A stretch of 37,999 nt of DNA from Clostridia bacterium (GTDB lineage Bacteria > Bacillota > Clostridia > TANB77 > CAG-508), in NCBI GenBank assembly GCA_017510825.1, contig JAFWMA010000006.1:1-37999 (forward strand), written 5' to 3'. Below the pieces are notes generated by a model. That model did not search any database. It was given only the letters and a program-made list of their open reading frames with translations, and was not told where the DNA came from. This document shows positions 1 to 7,642 of the stretch, one piece after another; positions within the stretch are counted from its first letter, which is position 1; every line of letters starts with the position of its first letter. A program made the translations under genes and the position numbers.

Positions 1-174
1 AAATTATATATGCAATCTTATAATAATGATGAAGTTATAGAAATAGGTGAAGAAGAAGCTAACAATTACATTTTTGATAATTCAAATAGAGGCAATATCA
101 CTATTTTAAATAATGGACATGTTACTCAAACATATAAAGAATTAAAATCTTTAGCTCATGAATTAGTTTACTAA
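1..174 (+). CDS. 3' end of an unidentified protein (partial)
   Basis: The first frame is open from the window edge to a TAA at 172-174 and gives 57 residues ending in SLAHELVY. The stretch is hydrophilic and rich in Asn, Glu and Tyr, with no domain I recognise. The start lies outside the window. It is followed directly by a perfect inverted repeat (175-208), which is where a gene end would be expected. It is the only gene on the plus strand at this end; the next genes run the other way. Real coding is likely because the frame is open and codon use is ordinary, but the product is unknown. Confidence 0.55.
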   Translation, partial: KLYMQSYNNDEVIEIGEEEANNYIFDNSNRGNITILNNGHVTQTYKELKSLAHELVY

Positions 175-208
175 GGTGGTATTTCCCACTTTTGCGTGAA
201 ATACCACC
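175..208. terminator. Perfect 11-bp hairpin after the partial gene, terminator-like
   Basis: The arms GGTGGTATTTC (175-185) and GAAATACCACC (198-208) are perfectly complementary around a 12-nt loop, starting right after the stop codon at 174. There is no T-run on the plus side, so it may be a weak or factor-assisted terminator, or an mRNA-stabilising hairpin. Confidence 0.5.
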
Positions 209-410
209 CCAACAAAATTATAATTTGTGGTCACATTGTACAATTACGAAAAATTGCATAAAGAAGCCTATTCAAAGAAGCAAGTTCATTTTATAAATTT
301 TTCTTCATTGACAATGTATATCTTATCATTTTTATTAACGTAATATATCATATTAGAAAATTTCTAAATAATTTTTCCGCACTCCAAAGTGTCCCTCTTA
401 GTACATTTTT
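209..410. other. Intergenic stretch between convergent genes
   Basis: Just over 200 nt with no supported gene. There is a small palindrome near 353-367 (TTAGAAA-A-TTTCTAA) and a TTGACA at 308-313 without a convincing -10 partner. Nothing else stands out. Confidence 0.4.
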
Positions 411-677
411 CTATAAATTACAAAAAATCTTTAAAATTACCAATAATACTGCCCCTGGAATTCCTAGTATTCCAACAATTATTGAAGTCACAATATTAAG
501 ACCTATATGAAAATTAAAAGATACTCCAACAAGGTTTATTATAAAAATCAAAAGTGCTCCTAAAATAGAATTACCAATAAACTTCGCTACCTTCTTAACT
601 GGCCAAAGAAAAGTTTTTCCAAACAGTAAAATAATACCTATACACGCCAAAAAAATTAATATAAATTTTGAATCCAT
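411..677 (-). CDS. bofA: BofA-like integral membrane protein (SigK-processing inhibitor family)
   Basis: An 88-residue, almost entirely hydrophobic protein with about three membrane segments. The second half carries the family pattern: GNSILGALLIFIINL, then GLNIVTSIIVGILGIPG and a final Leu/Ile-rich helix. In Bacillus, BofA sits in the outer forespore membrane and holds back the SpoIVFB protease that activates pro-SigK; in Clostridia the role of such homologues is less certain. I chose the ATG at 675-677 because GAGAGG sits just upstream; the frame stays open 16 codons further but without a ribosome binding site. It lies downstream of the lon terminator and appears to be a single-gene unit. 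The family assignment rests on the C-terminal glycine/proline motif and size. Confidence 0.75.
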   Translation of the reverse strand: MDSKFILIFLACIGIILLFGKTFLWPVKKVAKFIGNSILGALLIFIINLVGVSFNFHIGLNIVTSIIVGILGIPGAVLLVILKIFCNL

Positions 678-725
678 TAAATTACCTCTCAAAAAATAAG
701 CTTTGTACAATTTTATGATGGACAA

Positions 726-847
726 ATATTTTTATTACATAAAAAACAAGCTATTTTTCTAATTTTTGAACTAAAAACAAAGGAAATAAAACATAAACCC
801 TTTATTACTAAAAATTCAAAGATCCAAAAAATATTGAGAAATTAAAC
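726..847. other. AT-rich intergenic region upstream of the BofA-like gene
   Basis: This stretch should hold the promoter of the BofA-like gene on the minus strand, but I could not pick a convincing -35/-10 pair. No gene is visible. Confidence 0.3.
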
Positions 848-898
848 AAAAAGAGAACAGAGAGAAAACTTTTTTTGTTATTCCCTCTATTCTCTTTT
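848..898 (-). terminator. Terminator downstream of the Lon-family gene
   Basis: A long stem pairs 849-866 (AAAAGAGAACAGAGAGAA) with 881-898, with two mismatches. On the minus strand it is followed by a T-rich tail (CTTTTTGTTT). It lies about 90 nt after the lon-family stop codon. Confidence 0.75.
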
Positions 899-984
899 AA
901 TAACTTTTAAACTTTCCCTAAATTTCCATACATTTTATAACTATTTGAAAATTTTGTACACATCCACATATCTACTCGTATCAA

Positions 985-3351
985 CTATTCTTTACTTGCT
1001 TTGGCAAATTTTTTCAAAGTTTTATAAACTAGATAATTAACTGTTCCTGGTACTGTCTTATCACCTGCTGGTACACCTGTTAGTATTTCAATACCTTCAT
1101 CTATTGTAGATACAGAATAAATATGGAACTGTTTTTCTTTTACAGCTCTAATAACTTCTGAACTCAAATTTAAATTTCTAACATTTTCTTCTGGAATCAT
1201 TACACCTTGCTCACCAGTCAATCCTCTATTTCTGCAAATTTCAAAAAAGCCTTCAATCTTTTCATTAACTCCACCAATAGCCTGGATTTCGCCCTTTTGA
1301 TTTACAGAACCAGTTACAGCAATTGATTGATTAATTGGAATACCTGATAAACTAGAAAGAAGAGCATAAAGTTCAGTACTCGAAGCACTATCTCCATCAA
1401 TGCCATTATACAATTGTTCAAAACAAATACTTGCAGTTAAAGATAGAGGCATTTCCTTTGCAAATTTTTCACCTAAGTATCCATTTAATATTAATATACC
1501 CTTTGAATGTGAAGAACCAGACATTTCAACTTCTCGTTCTATATTAATTACTCCACTTTTTCCAATAAATGAATTAGCAGTAATCTTTACAGGTTTTCCA
1601 AAGCTATACTCTCCAACTGTCATTACAGTAAGTCCATTGATTTGACCAACTTTGCTTCCCTTTGTATCTATTAAAAGCACACCTTCATTAATCATTTCAG
1701 TATAACGTTCATCGTATTTTATAATTCTTCTTTTTCTTTCAAGCAATGTTTTTTCAATATAGTCTGCAGTAATTACTGTATCTCCATTGAGTTTCGCCCA
1801 TGTACCAGCTTCAACCATAATTTGTGAAAGCTCTCCAAATTTTGTTGACAATTTTCCTTGGTCGCCAGCCAATTTACATGCATATTCCGATAATCTTGCT
1901 ACAGCATTTTTATCAAGGTGAGGTAATCCTTCTTCAACACAAAATCCATGGATAAATCCAGCAAAATCATTTAAATTCTTTTCATCTAAAGGTGCATAAT
2001 TATTAAATTCAACTTTTATTTTAAATAACTTCCTGAATTCTTCATCAACAGATAACAAAGTTTGATATACATTTTCACTACCTATTAAAATAACTTTAAC
2101 ATCTAATGGGATAGGTTCTGGTTTAAGCGAAACTAAAACCATAGATGATCTTTGTTCTACAGTATTGTCAATTCCAATTTCCTTACTTCTTAAAACTTTC
2201 TTTAAATAAGCATAACAAGCTGGGTTAGCTAATAAGTCATTTGCTTGAAACATTATATAACCACCATTAGCTTTTTGTAAAAGTCCCGCTCTAAGCATCG
2301 TAAAATCCGTCTTAAGCATTCCATAATAGTTTTCATATTCTAATTTTCCAAATAAATTAGTATATGAATAATTAGAATCCATTATTACAGGAGCTCCATT
2401 CATATCACTATTATCAACAAAAACATTAACCCTATAGTTATCCCATGGATTCTCTTCAGGTGCTGAAGGTTTATTCTCTTCTTTAGGTTGTACAATTTCA
2501 CCTTCAACAAATTTATTAATATTTTTCAATATATCTTTTTTTACATTATCTAAAAATTGAGTAATTTTTTTATTTCTCTTTAGGTTTGATTTAACATATG
2601 ATGCATGCCCTTCTATAGTTAATATTGCAATATTTGACTGCCAATCTGCAATCCTTTTTTCAGATTCTGAGTCAATTTCCTTAATCTTCCCAATAACTTC
2701 TATAATTTGTTGTTGTACAATTGATGCTTTATCTTCATAGTCTTTTTTTATGTTTTCATCAAGAGCGTCAAATTCCTCTTCTTTAATAACTTTTCCATCA
2801 ATAATAGGCATCATATAAATACCATTATCAGCTGTTTTAACTTGAAAACCATATTTCTTAGATTTTTTATTTAAATTTTCTAATAATTTCCCTCTTTTTT
2901 CTTGATATCTTTGAACAATTAAGTTTTTTTCTTTTTCAAATTCATCATTTTTAAAAGTGTTGTAAATATCTACTTTTATTTCCTCAATGAATTTATCCAT
3001 TAAGTCCTTAAATTTCTTTCCATCACCAGCAGGCAAACTTACAGCAATTGGTTCATTTGGATTATTAAAATTATATATATAACACCAATCTTGTGGTTTT
3101 CTTTTACTCTTAGCTAACTTAGTTAAGTAATTTTTGGTATAAGTTGTTTTTCCTGAGCCAGTTGGCCCCTCTAGGTATAAATTATATCCTTTGGTATCCA
3201 CCCTTAGTCCAAATTCTAATGATGCAATTCCTCTTTCCTGTCCTACACCTTTATAATTATTCTTAAGCTCCTCCGTAGTTTTAAATTTAAAAACACTTGG
3301 ATCACAAGTATATTTTAGTTTTTTTACTGGTATTTCATTAGTTCTTTTCAT
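985..3351 (-). CDS. Lon-family ATP-dependent protease (LonB/YcbZ-like)
   Basis: A 788-residue protein. A Walker A loop, GPTGSGKT, is at about residues 62-69. A long charged and probably coiled middle section follows, then a second ATPase portion (GGYIMFQANDLL and the following region). The C-terminal third is a Lon (S16) protease domain with GDSASSTELYAL carrying the catalytic Ser and GGVNEKIEGF the catalytic Lys. This is the AAA_32-plus-Lon_C arrangement of clostridial 'ATP-binding, Lon protease' proteins, not the classical LonA with its N-terminal substrate domain. I chose the ATG at 3349-3351 because AGGAAAGGATAATAAA stands in front of it; 15 further upstream codons are open but have no such site. 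It probably degrades unfolded or regulatory proteins in the cytoplasm. It has its own terminator and looks monocistronic. Confidence 0.88.
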   Translation of the reverse strand: MKRTNEIPVKKLKYTCDPSVFKFKTTEELKNNYKGVGQERGIASLEFGLRVDTKGYNLYLEGPTGSGKTTYTKNYLTKLAKSKRKPQDWCYIYNFNNPNEPIAVSLPAGDGKKFKDLMDKFIEEIKVDIYNTFKNDEFEKEKNLIVQRYQEKRGKLLENLNKKSKKYGFQVKTADNGIYMMPIIDGKVIKEEEFDALDENIKKDYEDKASIVQQQIIEVIGKIKEIDSESEKRIADWQSNIAILTIEGHASYVKSNLKRNKKITQFLDNVKKDILKNINKFVEGEIVQPKEENKPSAPEENPWDNYRVNVFVDNSDMNGAPVIMDSNYSYTNLFGKLEYENYYGMLKTDFTMLRAGLLQKANGGYIMFQANDLLANPACYAYLKKVLRSKEIGIDNTVEQRSSMVLVSLKPEPIPLDVKVILIGSENVYQTLLSVDEEFRKLFKIKVEFNNYAPLDEKNLNDFAGFIHGFCVEEGLPHLDKNAVARLSEYACKLAGDQGKLSTKFGELSQIMVEAGTWAKLNGDTVITADYIEKTLLERKRRIIKYDERYTEMINEGVLLIDTKGSKVGQINGLTVMTVGEYSFGKPVKITANSFIGKSGVINIEREVEMSGSSHSKGILILNGYLGEKFAKEMPLSLTASICFEQLYNGIDGDSASSTELYALLSSLSGIPINQSIAVTGSVNQKGEIQAIGGVNEKIEGFFEICRNRGLTGEQGVMIPEENVRNLNLSSEVIRAVKEKQFHIYSVSTIDEGIEILTGVPAGDKTVPGTVNYLVYKTLKKFAKASKE

Positions 3352-3435
3352 TTTATTATCCTTTCCTATGTTCTTTGGATTACCCCCAAAAAACAACTAA
3401 TTATTATTACTTGTTAATAAACTTTATTTATGTTT

Positions 3436-3486
3436 TTAAAACACTTTTCATGTATCCTCGAAAACATACTTTGCTAGTGTTTTTAA
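3436..3486 (-). terminator. Hairpin between the TsaB-RimI and Lon-family genes
   Basis: TTAAAACACT at 3436-3445 pairs with AGTGTTTTTAA at 3476-3486. It lies about 50 nt past the stop codon of the TsaB-RimI gene on the minus strand, followed by an A/T-rich run. It is plausible as the end of the tsaE-tsaB operon, but the tail is not a clean T-run. Confidence 0.5.
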
Positions 3487-3535
3487 GATACCTGTTCTCT
3501 TTAAATGTTTACAAAAACATCTTCAAAACATTCAA

Positions 3536-4672
3536 TTATAAACTCATTAAAATGGCATTTTCACCATTGTAGTAGCCTTTCCTTTCGCCATCAACTTTAA
3601 ATCCAAATTCACTGTATAAATTTATTGCATTAATATTATGCTCATTTACTTCTAATTTAATCTTTTCAGTTGGAATTTTTCTAATAACATAGCTAAGTAA
3701 ACTTGATGCAACACCTTGATTTCGTTTATCTTTTCTTGTAACTATATTCATTATTTCTACTTCATTCATTATTGTTTTTATACCGATAAAACCAATAATC
3801 TCATTATTAGATTTCATTACAAAAAAAACTGAATTCTTAAACTCTTGTTTCAAGATTTCAAGGTTCCACGAACTTTCAAAATCATTATAATTATTTTCTA
3901 TTTCTTCTAAATCAGTTTGTGACATTTCAAATATATATTTTTGATCATCACCATCTTTTTGCCTTTCAGCTTGTGGCTTCTGTAAGTACATTGGTTCAAT
4001 ATTATCAAAGCTACTTATTATTTTCTTATTATATTTATTAAAACTTGCAATAGCAATTGAATGAGCTAAAGGTTCTCTTTCATTTATATACTCATGTTCA
4101 CATACATCTTTAGATTGTGCAAGCTCTTCAGCCTTTTTGGCTTGAATCAATGGATCTATTCTTTTTTTATCAACATCTCCAACAATAAATACCTGTTCCT
4201 CAAAATTGATATAATCTATTATTGATGATATTTTTATTATTTCTGGATTTTTATATAGAGACATCTCTCCATTATGTACTCTATATACAGCTATATAAGC
4301 ATTTTCATTTTTTGCATCTATCAATGAAATGATTTTACAATCATTTTTTCCCTTTTTTAAAGTCACATTATAAGCTTGAGCTTCAAGTGAGTTAATTCCA
4401 ATAGCATGAATTTTTTTTATATCATGAAAAGCTTTTATAGTTGCAATCCCAATTCTTACACCAGTAAAAGATCCAGGTCCAATTCCACATCCCAATAATT
4501 CAATATCATTTAACCTTAAATTAACAGATTCTAGTGTCTTTTTTATCATTGGCATTAAATTAATAGAATGTTGTCTTGAATCATCACTATGAACTTCTTT
4601 TATAAGTTTTTCATCTTCCAATATAGCAACAGAACATATTTCATTTGAAGTATCAATTGCAAGTACCTTCAT
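3536..4672 (-). CDS. tsaB-rimI: TsaB-RimI fusion: t6A complex subunit joined to S18-alanine N-acetyltransferase
   Basis: A single 378-residue frame holds two normally separate proteins. Residues 1 to about 238 are TsaB: start MKVLAIDTSN, GPGSFTG at about 65-71, and the family ending EPMYLQKPQAER. TsaB is the non-catalytic partner of TsaD in making threonylcarbamoyl-adenosine at tRNA position 37. Residues about 245-378 are a GNAT acetyltransferase of the RimI type, with the acetyl-CoA loop RNQGVA at about 317-322 and NAINLYSEFGFK near the end; RimI acetylates the N-terminus of ribosomal protein S18. The two genes are commonly neighbours (tsaE-tsaB-rimI), so a fusion of adjacent genes is the simple explanation. 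tsaE lies 123 nt upstream on the same strand. tsaD is not in the window. Confidence 0.9.
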   Translation of the reverse strand: MKVLAIDTSNEICSVAILEDEKLIKEVHSDDSRQHSINLMPMIKKTLESVNLRLNDIELLGCGIGPGSFTGVRIGIATIKAFHDIKKIHAIGINSLEAQAYNVTLKKGKNDCKIISLIDAKNENAYIAVYRVHNGEMSLYKNPEIIKISSIIDYINFEEQVFIVGDVDKKRIDPLIQAKKAEELAQSKDVCEHEYINEREPLAHSIAIASFNKYNKKIISSFDNIEPMYLQKPQAERQKDGDDQKYIFEMSQTDLEEIENNYNDFESSWNLEILKQEFKNSVFFVMKSNNEIIGFIGIKTIMNEVEIMNIVTRKDKRNQGVASSLLSYVIRKIPTEKIKLEVNEHNINAINLYSEFGFKVDGERKGYYNGENAILMSL

Positions 4673-4795
4673 TATTTAAATCATTCCTTCCTTTAGTCAC
4701 AAATTAGCTTGAATTAGAATTAAAATTTGATAGTAAACCTAAATTCAAAGATTTAATTCTATCCATAGTCCATAAATATTTAAACAAATATGACT

Positions 4796-5278
4796 TTAGT
4801 TGCTCTCAAGATTTTCTCCTAAAAAAATACTAAAATCCAAATCATTATATTTATTTCCAAATGTTTCAATTTCTAATTTTCTAATATCTTCATTTTCATC
4901 ATCTTTATCAAAAGAAATCTTTATGTAATCATCTGGAAGAATGTCTTCTATCAATTCTCCCCATTCAAAAATACATAAACCTCTTTCGAAATACTCTTCT
5001 CCACCTATATTTTCAAATTCATACACATCACCTAGCCTATATAAATCAAAATGAAAGATATCAATTTGTTCATTATGGTATTCGTTTACAATTGTAAAAG
5101 TCGGACTAGAAATCTCATCTTGAAGATTAAAATGATTAAGAATTCCTTCAACAAACTTTGTTTTACCTGCACCAAGTTCACCAGAAAGAACTAAAACATC
5201 TCCTCTTCCTAATTTATCGGCTAAATTAGTTGCAAAAATTTTCGTTTGATTCTCATTATTACATATTATCTCTTGCAT
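4796..5278 (-). CDS. tsaE: TsaE, ATPase of the t6A tRNA modification complex
   Basis: 160 residues with the Walker A loop GELGAGKT at about 33-40. The characteristic TsaE core follows: SSPTFTIVNEY, then FHFDLYRL and CIFEWGELIED. It energises TsaB-TsaD turnover during threonylcarbamoyl transfer to tRNA A37. The ATG at 5276-5278 has TGAGGAG five bases upstream and is preferred to an open GTG two codons earlier. It lies between a terminator (5397-5432) and the TsaB-RimI gene, forming a two-gene t6A unit. Length is normal for the family. Confidence 0.93.
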   Translation of the reverse strand: MQEIICNNENQTKIFATNLADKLGRGDVLVLSGELGAGKTKFVEGILNHFNLQDEISSPTFTIVNEYHNEQIDIFHFDLYRLGDVYEFENIGGEEYFERGLCIFEWGELIEDILPDDYIKISFDKDDENEDIRKLEIETFGNKYNDLDFSIFLGENLESN

Positions 5279-5396
5279 AAACACTCCTCACTAATTTTTA
5301 TAAAATAAGTACATAACTTTGAAAACAATTAGATAGTTTGACAATTATTTTACAAAATACTTAACTTTACAATTACATTGTACTATACCCATATAT

Positions 5397-5432
5397 AAAA
5401 AGCAAGAAATTTTCAAGAAATTTCTTGCTTTT
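5397..5432 (-). terminator. Intrinsic terminator after the VanZ-like gene
   Basis: AAAAGCAAGAAATT pairs with AATTTCTTGCTTTT around a short loop, and the minus strand continues into a T-rich stretch. It separates the VanZ-like gene from tsaE. Confidence 0.85.
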
Positions 5433-5486
5433 GTATAATACATATAATTTCTTCAACCTATATTTAATTCTTATATTAACTCATTA

Positions 5487-6065
5487 TTATCCTTTTTTTC
5501 TCATTGTTTCATATATTTTACATATTAGCATTACCAATAAAATTCCATTTAAAACACCCATTGTATCAATAAATACATCAACTGCTTTTCCACTTCTTCC
5601 TTGAGAAAAAAGCTGGTGTATTTCATCACTACATGCATATAAAAATCCCATTACAAGACAAATACAAACTCTTTTCTTTTCGGAATTATTAAATATTTTT
5701 GATTTATTTGCTTCATTAACATTTTTATTTAATTCTGCATCTTCTTTATCAATATAATTTTCACCACTTTTTTCATCTTTTTTATTTTTTCTAAAAAATG
5801 TATTCATTAAACTCATACTCCAAATTCCCGACATTGTATATATCCCAAAATGAGCTAGCTTTCTTAATAATGGTTCAAAAGCTTTTACCTCTTCATCTGT
5901 AGCACTTTCCTTACCATTTAATATACATATTATACTATACATTATTCCTTTACTCTTAGTAGACGATTTTTCTCCACTTTCACTGGAATATGAAAATATT
6001 ATAATGTATGTAAACAATAACAATATAGTAAACAAAATTCTAAAAAAATATATTACTTTATTCAT
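5487..6065 (-). CDS. VanZ-family membrane protein
   Basis: 192 residues with an N-terminal membrane helix, the VanZ signature KLAHFGIYTMSG, and the later motif YACSDEIHQLFSQGRSGK followed by DVFIDTMGVLNG and a closing helix. Between the two halves lies a hydrophilic, Lys/Asn-rich insert of about 40 residues that a minimal VanZ domain lacks. The family is named after a teicoplanin-resistance gene, but most members are of unknown function, and nothing here points to antibiotic resistance. The start at 6063-6065 follows AAAGGAG. A sigma-A type promoter lies at 6089-6117. It is transcribed alone and closed by the terminator at 5397-5432. Confidence 0.85.
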   Translation of the reverse strand: MNKVIYFFRILFTILLLFTYIIIFSYSSESGEKSSTKSKGIMYSIICILNGKESATDEEVKAFEPLLRKLAHFGIYTMSGIWSMSLMNTFFRKNKKDEKSGENYIDKEDAELNKNVNEANKSKIFNNSEKKRVCICLVMGFLYACSDEIHQLFSQGRSGKAVDVFIDTMGVLNGILLVMLICKIYETMRKKG

Positions 6066-6088
6066 AATCACTCCTTTAACATTTTTAT

Positions 6089-6117
6089 ATTATAACTTTT
6101 ATTTACAATTATTTCAA
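6089..6117 (-). promoter_or_regulatory. Sigma-A promoter of the VanZ-like gene
   Basis: On the minus strand: TTGAAA (6112-6117), a 17-nt spacer, then TATAAT (6089-6094). It lies about 25 nt upstream of the start codon. Confidence 0.75.
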
Positions 6118-6144
6118 GTCAAGTTACATAATTTTATGTTTGCC

Positions 6145-6173
6145 TTGATAAATTTTACCATATATGCTATAAT
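6145..6173 (+). promoter_or_regulatory. Strong extended -10 promoter of the 79-residue gene
   Basis: TTGATA (6145-6150), a 17-nt spacer, and TATAAT (6168-6173) preceded by TG one base upstream, the extended -10 form. The predicted transcript starts near 6180, just before a hairpin (TAGATTC/GAATCTA, 6183-6201) that would cap the 5' end of the mRNA. Confidence 0.85.
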
Positions 6174-6222
6174 TAATATAGTTAGATTCATGAGGAATCT
6201 ACATTTTCTGAAAGGAGCTTAG

Positions 6223-6462
6223 ATGCTGGTTTCTAACCTTCACGAAATAAGAGAAGAGGCCATAAAACGTTCCAAAATGGCAATCTTCGCAGCAAGTAAA
6301 GCAGCTAGTCGCAAAGAAATTCGAGAGCTTGCATTCGCATCAGCTCGAGAAACAATCGAACTGATGAACTTAGTTAATCGTCCAAATGACAGACTGACCG
6401 AAGGTCAGATCGAGTTATTGGCACATAAAGCTACTCTTGTAGCAATGAGGTCATACCGTTAA
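6223..6462 (+). CDS. Small helical protein of unknown function, foreign base composition
   Basis: 79 residues, ATG preceded by AAAGGAG at good spacing. The sequence is Ala/Glu/Arg-rich and looks all-helical (for example AIFAASKAASRKEIRELAFA), with no cysteines, no signal peptide and no membrane segment. I do not recognise the family. Codon use differs from its neighbours: arginine is CGT, CGC or CGA in several places, and GC content is clearly higher than in surrounding genes. It is a complete unit: strong promoter at 6145-6173, a 5' hairpin in the leader, and a terminator at 6472-6512. Possible explanations are recent transfer, selection for strong expression, or a dual-function RNA. Coding is supported by the ribosome binding site and the uninterrupted frame. 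Confidence 0.7.
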   Translation: MLVSNLHEIREEAIKRSKMAIFAASKAASRKEIRELAFASARETIELMNLVNRPNDRLTEGQIELLAHKATLVAMRSYR

Positions 6463-6471
6463 GCTCCAATA

Positions 6472-6512
6472 GGGATTAGGCTTGTTTAACAGCAAGTTCT
6501 GGTCCCTTTTTT
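6472..6512 (+). terminator. Terminator of the 79-residue gene
   Basis: GGGA (6472-6475) and CTTG (6481-6484) pair with CAAG (6493-6496) and TCCC (6503-6506), followed immediately by TTTTTT (6507-6512). It begins about 10 nt after the stop codon. Confidence 0.8.
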
Positions 6513-6596
6513 CTTGTAAGATATAAACTTCAATATACCATATAAAAAATTTTACCAAATTTATGTAAACTACTTTATTTTTTTTTTATTTTATGT

Positions 6597-6602
6597 TATA
6601 AT
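6597..6602 (+). promoter_or_regulatory. Extended -10 promoter of the SPFH gene
   Basis: TATAAT with TG one base upstream (TGTTATAAT). The -35 region is a poor match. The start codon lies about 30 nt downstream, with ATAGGAGG between. Confidence 0.6.
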
Positions 6603-6633
6603 TAAAATAGTTGAGTAATAGGAGGATAAAAAA

Positions 6634-7563
6634 ATGCCTTTAACAATATCTTTAATTATTATAGGATTATTTTTAATAGTATTTGCATTTATGAGTATTA
6701 AAATTGTTAGACAATCAGAAGTATATATTATTGAAAGACTTGGTAAATTCCATAAAGTAGCTGATGCAGGACTTACAATTATTGTTCCTTTTATTGACCA
6801 TGTTCGTAGCATTGTCAGTTTAAAGCAGCAAACTCTAGATGTTCCACCTCAGCAAGTTATAACTAAAGATAATGTAACAATCACTATTAATACAGTTGTA
6901 TTCTATAGAGTTGGAGATCCTGTAAAAGCTGTATATGAAGTACAAAACCTAAAAAAAGGTCTTGAATATCTATCTGTTACAACAATGAGAGATTTAGTTG
7001 GTAAAATGGACTTAGATGCAACATTTAGCTCTAGAGATAATATAAATGGTAAATTAAGAGCAATTCTTGATGAAGCAACAAACGGATGGGGGTGTACAGT
7101 AGATAGAGTAGAAGTTGAAGATATTATCTTACCACCAGATATAAAAGATGCAATGGAAAGACAAATGAATGCAGAAAGAACTAAAAGAGCTGCAATTCTA
7201 CAAGCTGAAGGTGAAAGACAAGCTGCTGTTTTAAAAGCACAAGGGGAAAAAGATGCGGCAATCTTACATGCTGAAGCTGAACGTGAAAGAAAAATGAGAA
7301 CTGCAGCAGGTGAAGCAGATGCTATTCGTAGAGTTGCTGAAGCAAAAGCTGATGAAGTCAAAATGGTATATGGTGCAATGATGAATGCTAACCCTGACGA
7401 AAAATTAGTTCAATTAAAATCGCTTGAAACCCTAAAAGAAGTAGCTGATGGGGAATCAAATAAAGTATTTATTCCTTTTGATGCTACTTCGTCATTGGCA
7501 AGTTTAGGTGCCGTTAAAGAAGTTATGACTGAAGATTCCAAAAAAAAGAAAAATAAAAAATAA
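6634..7563 (+). CDS. SPFH/band-7 (stomatin-like) membrane protein
   Basis: 309 residues. An N-terminal membrane helix (about 1-22) is followed by the SPFH domain, starting IVRQSEVYIIERLGKFHKV and containing QTLDVPPQQVITKDNVT. After that comes a long Ala/Glu/Arg coiled region with repeated AEGERQAA-like units (about 175-245), and a Lys-rich tail. This is the QmcA/stomatin layout. Such proteins form large oligomers at the membrane and often associate with proteases such as FtsH or with membrane microdomains; no protease partner is adjacent here. The ATG follows GGAGG. The gene converges on clpX and shares the terminator at 7569-7606. Confidence 0.9.
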   Translation: MPLTISLIIIGLFLIVFAFMSIKIVRQSEVYIIERLGKFHKVADAGLTIIVPFIDHVRSIVSLKQQTLDVPPQQVITKDNVTITINTVVFYRVGDPVKAVYEVQNLKKGLEYLSVTTMRDLVGKMDLDATFSSRDNINGKLRAILDEATNGWGCTVDRVEVEDIILPPDIKDAMERQMNAERTKRAAILQAEGERQAAVLKAQGEKDAAILHAEAERERKMRTAAGEADAIRRVAEAKADEVKMVYGAMMNANPDEKLVQLKSLETLKEVADGESNKVFIPFDATSSLASLGAVKEVMTEDSKKKKNKK

Positions 7564-7568
7564 AATAT

Positions 7569-7606
7569 AAAAAAACAAATGCGATATATATCGCATTTGT
7601 TTTTTT
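7569..7606. terminator. Bidirectional terminator between the SPFH gene and clpX
   Basis: AAAAACAAATGCGA pairs with TCGCATTTGTTTTT, with A-runs on one side and T-runs on the other, so it can act on both converging transcripts. Confidence 0.9.
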
Positions 7607-7642
7607 ACTATATTTATTATAAATCTAAATCTATATCTATAT

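Noticed and set aside
1400..1645. A plus-strand open frame within the Lon-family gene
   Set aside because: It is the antisense of a conserved coding region; similar antisense frames in clpX, tig, ychF and the ribosomal genes were dropped for the same reason.
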